The notes under the pieces: generated by a model
The model's database searches: none
Told to the model about the DNA's origin: nothing
The model's input: the letters and a program-made list of their open reading frames with translations, nothing else
Program-made: the position numbers and the translations under genes
In this document: positions 62,268 to 64,000 of the stretch, one piece after another
Layout: each line of letters begins with the position of its first letter
How positions within the stretch are numbered: position 1 is the first letter of the stretch
Source of the DNA: JAYYZW01 sp965217605
Lineage (GTDB): Bacteria > Pseudomonadota > Gammaproteobacteria > Ga0077536
Assembly: GCA_965217605.1 (NCBI GenBank)
Contig: CBDCJB010000003.1
Location: forward strand, 124,001 to 188,000
Direction: 5' to 3'
DNA length: 64,000 bases

Positions 62268-62999
62268 ATGCTCGAGCGTATTAAAGAGGATATTAACTGT
62301 GTATTCGCGCGCGATCCCGCGGCGCGGCATGCGCTCGAAATATTGACGGCCTATCCCGGCGTCCATGCCTTGTTGATTCACCGGCTGAGCCACCGCCTAT
62401 GGCAGATGCAATTTAAATGGGTGGCGCGTCTGTGCTCCCACGTGGGACGTTTTATTACGGGCATCGAGATACACCCGGGCGCGACTATTGGCCGGCGATT
62501 TTTCATCGATCACGGTATGGGCGTGGTGATCGGTGAAACCGCGGAAATCGGCGATGATTGCACCCTCTATCACGGTGTCACGCTCGGCGGCACCACTTGG
62601 GAGAAAGGTAAACGTCATCCGACCTTGCAAGACGGCGTCGTCATCGGCGCGGGCGCAAAGGTGCTTGGCCCCATTACCGTCGGCGCCAATGCGCGCATTG
62701 GTTCCAACGCGGTGGTCATACGCGAAGTCCCGGCCAATGCGACGGTCGTCGGTATTCCGGGACGCGTCATCGAAGCAGTCACCGATAAGTTCCAGCAACG
62801 CGAGGAGACGGCGAAAAAAATCGGATTCGACGCCTATGGGCAGGTCCGCGGAATGCCGGATCCCGTGAGCCAGGCGCTCGATTCACTACTCGATCACGCC
62901 CGTGACGTGGAGAAAGAAATAGCCAACATCAAGCGCAAACTGGACGCCGCCGGCGTCAAGCAGCGCGACGACGAGCCGCTCTCCCCCCACTCCGGATAG
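62268..62999 (+). CDS. cysE: serine O-acetyltransferase
   Basis: CysE of 243 residues, the first step of cysteine synthesis (serine plus acetyl-CoA). ATG 62268 gives MLERIKEDINCVFARDPAAR, the usual start; an upstream TTG frame at 62247 is unlikely. The left-handed beta-helix of hexapeptide repeats holds GIEIHPGATIGRRFFIDHGMGVVIGE, LYHGVTLGGTTWEKGKRHPTL and NAVVIREVPANATVVGIPGRV. The C-terminal tail is longer than usual. A small GCTGCTC/GAGCAGC hairpin follows the stop. Adjacent to iscR, as in Pseudomonas. Confidence 0.95.
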   Translation: MLERIKEDINCVFARDPAARHALEILTAYPGVHALLIHRLSHRLWQMQFKWVARLCSHVGRFITGIEIHPGATIGRRFFIDHGMGVVIGETAEIGDDCTLYHGVTLGGTTWEKGKRHPTLQDGVVIGAGAKVLGPITVGANARIGSNAVVIREVPANATVVGIPGRVIEAVTDKFQQREETAKKIGFDAYGQVRGMPDPVSQALDSLLDHARDVEKEIANIKRKLDAAGVKQRDDEPLSPHSG

Positions 63000-63021
63000 C
63001 CGGCTGCTCGACCGAGCAGCA

Positions 63022-63046
63022 ATACTTGACCAATTTAGTCGGTTTC
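63022..63046. promoter_or_regulatory. IscR type 1-like operator, upstream copy
   Basis: ATACTTGACCAATTTAGTCG and GTTT match the 25-bp type 1 IscR consensus (ATASYYGACTRWWWYAGTCRRSTAT) at most positions. It contains TTGACC, which can serve as a -35 box with GACAAT about 18 bp downstream, so repressor binding would block polymerase. Confidence 0.65.
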
Positions 63047-63053
63047 CTGGACA

Positions 63054-63078
63054 ATACCCAAGTAATTTACTCGGAATA
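63054..63078. promoter_or_regulatory. IscR type 1-like operator, downstream copy
   Basis: ATACCCAAGTAATTTACTCG and GAATA keeps the ATA ends, the YY and RR pairs and the A/T centre of the IscR site, with AAGT/ACTC in place of GACT/AGTC. Its centre is 32 bp from that of the first site, about three helix turns, allowing two dimers on one face. Confidence 0.55.
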
Positions 63079-63113
63079 GAGCTGATTCGTCGGCTCGCAG
63101 GAGGTAAGTAGCG

Positions 63114-63581
63114 ATGAGACTTACTACGCGCGGGAGATATGCGGTCACCGCCATGCTCGATCTGGCATTGCACTATGACCGTGGACCGGTATCACTTGCT
63201 GCGATTGCCGAGCGCCAGGGCATATCGCAATCTTATCTAGAGCAATTATTCGCCAAACTGCGTCGTGCGGGGCTGGTCGACGGACTTAGAGGACCTGGCG
63301 GTGGTTACAAGCTCAGCCGCCCGAGCACCGCCATATCCATCGCCGACGTCGTTGATGCGGTCAACGAAACGGTCGATGCGACCCGCTGCGGCGGGCAAAA
63401 AAATTGCCAGGGCGAACATCGCTGCCTCACCCACGACCTCTGGGAGGACTTGAGCGCCCAAATTCGGTATTTCCTGAGCGACGTCAGCCTCGACCAATTG
63501 GTCAAGCGCAAGAGCGTTCAAACGATACATCGGTTACAGGATACGCAAATCAATGAAGTGCACACGGAAGCTTCGCTCTGA
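63114..63581 (+). CDS. iscR: Rrf2-family iron-sulfur cluster regulator IscR
   Basis: IscR of 155 residues. It senses Fe-S status through a 2Fe-2S cluster and represses isc/suf genes. The winged helix is MRLTTRGRYAVTAMLDLALH through QGISQSYLEQLFAKLRRAGLV, with GPGGGYKLSRP as the wing. The cluster ligands are the three Cys of RCGGQKNCQGEHRC plus His. A strong GGAGG precedes ATG 63114. Two IscR-like sites upstream indicate autorepression. Confidence 0.95.
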   Translation: MRLTTRGRYAVTAMLDLALHYDRGPVSLAAIAERQGISQSYLEQLFAKLRRAGLVDGLRGPGGGYKLSRPSTAISIADVVDAVNETVDATRCGGQKNCQGEHRCLTHDLWEDLSAQIRYFLSDVSLDQLVKRKSVQTIHRLQDTQINEVHTEASL

Positions 63582-63601
63582 GGCGTCCGGAGGATTAGAT
63601 C

Positions 63602-63940
63602 ATGGCAATCACCTTAACAGAGCGCGCCGCCGACCATGTGAAAGATTTCATGGCCGAAGAGCACAATGCATACGGACTACGCGTCGCGGTCAAACCCACG
63701 GGTTGTTCCGGTTTCATGTATGTCGTCGAGATGGCCGGTGACGCGCTATCCCATGACGAGGTTTTCGAATCGCGTCGCATCAAGATCGTAGTCGATACCG
63801 AAAGCCTCAAATATCTCAAGGGTACCGAGGTCGACTACGTCCGCGAGGGTCTGAACGAGGGTTTCCGTTTCGATAATCCGAACGTGAGTGCGACTTGCGG
63901 GTGTGGGGAAAGCTTCAGCCTCGATTCGGTTGACGATTAA
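63602..63940 (+). CDS. sufA: A-type Fe-S cluster carrier (SufA/IscA family)
   Basis: A 112-residue HesB-like protein. The three ligand cysteines lie in KPTGCSGFMYVVE and in ATCGCGESF. ATG 63602 follows GGAGG. It delivers Fe-S clusters to apo-proteins. It is 20 bp after iscR and 13 bp before a probable sufB start, so SufA is the likely paralogue, although IscA and ErpA cannot be excluded by sequence alone. Confidence 0.85.
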   Translation: MAITLTERAADHVKDFMAEEHNAYGLRVAVKPTGCSGFMYVVEMAGDALSHDEVFESRRIKIVVDTESLKYLKGTEVDYVREGLNEGFRFDNPNVSATCGCGESFSLDSVDD

Positions 63941-63953
63941 GGATTACGATCAA

Positions 63954-64000
63954 ATGGCGAGCAATGCCCCCGATGTAAACGACTTCGTTGCGCGGCAATA
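63954..64000 (+). CDS. probable start of sufB (partial)
   Basis: ATG 63954, with GGAT 12 bases upstream, opens a frame reading MASNAPDVNDFVARQ to the window end. SufB proteins begin with a short tail and then a V-x-x-x-V-x-R-x-Y-like segment, so this fits a SUF scaffold gene after iscR-sufA. Only 15 codons are visible, so the call is mostly contextual. Confidence 0.45.
   Translation, partial: MASNAPDVNDFVARQ

Noticed and set aside
63003..63020. GCTGCTC/GAGCAGC hairpin after cysE as a terminator
   Set aside because: No T tract follows on either strand, so it is at most a weak structure and was not listed as a terminator.

Overview
The window is chromosomal DNA of a gammaproteobacterium. The gene blocks mrcA | pilMNOPQ-aroK-aroB-damX-gltB-gltD-hemE, lnt-ybeX-ybeY-ybeZ-miaB, pcnB-folK-panC, lptG | pepA-holC-valS and cysE-iscR are the gene orders known from Pseudomonas- and Chromatiales-like genomes. 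I cannot place it below class level. No phage, transposase, rRNA or CRISPR array is visible. Mobile sequence is limited to small palindromic and MITE-like repeats, and these are unusually intimate with the coding sequences.

Layout. 1-7.4 kb: a dienelactone hydrolase (cut by the window edge), a MAPEG-like membrane protein, a cytochrome P450, Dps, and an RND efflux pair (adaptor and permease). 7.4-10.1 kb: a likely small RNA, then a three-gene operon of a short exported peptide, a DUF692 enzyme and a DUF2063 partner. This is an HvfABC/bufferin-type peptide-modification locus with an atypical precursor. 10.2-12.3 kb: a Sel1-repeat protein, a tiny secreted six-cysteine peptide and a YrfG-like nucleotidase. 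12.3-15.5 kb (minus strand): a receiver protein lacking its phosphoacceptor, a metallo-beta-lactamase-fold hydrolase, thiS, thiG and trmB in one tight run. 15.8-24.6 kb: tRNA-Gly(CCC), an HD-domain protein, a SPOR protein, argS, priA, a conserved unknown and mrcA. 24.7-41.5 kb: type IV pilus assembly (pilMNOPQ), shikimate genes, damX, glutamate synthase, hemE and a DUF368 (PopT-type) transporter. 41.7-46.7 kb: an accessory island of a TPR/outer-membrane-barrel protein (Slam-like), a FecR-domain protein with a TbpB-like C-terminal barrel, and a TPR O-GlcNAc-transferase-like enzyme. 46.7-54.7 kb (minus): lnt, ybeX, ybeY, ybeZ, miaB, panC, folK, pcnB. 55-64 kb: tRNA-Glu(CTC), an RDD protein, lptG, pepA, holC, valS, a DUF2970 protein, cysE, iscR with two IscR-type operators, an A-type Fe-S carrier and the first codons of probable sufB.

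Three reading frames are broken as given: pilQ has an in-frame amber codon, gltB has a +1 base in a G run, and the Slam-like gene has two +1 shifts. All three indels are single-base insertions, so assembly error is a live explanation beside true mutation.

The observations most worth following are: the peptide-modification operon with a two-cysteine precursor that lacks the usual EGKCG repeats; the Slam-like/FecR-barrel/glycosyltransferase island; MITE-like elements whose inverted repeats differ between copies yet stay perfectly complementary within each copy; one solitary MITE end that now encodes part of the ThiS N-terminus; and the absence of panB and lptF from their usual positions.
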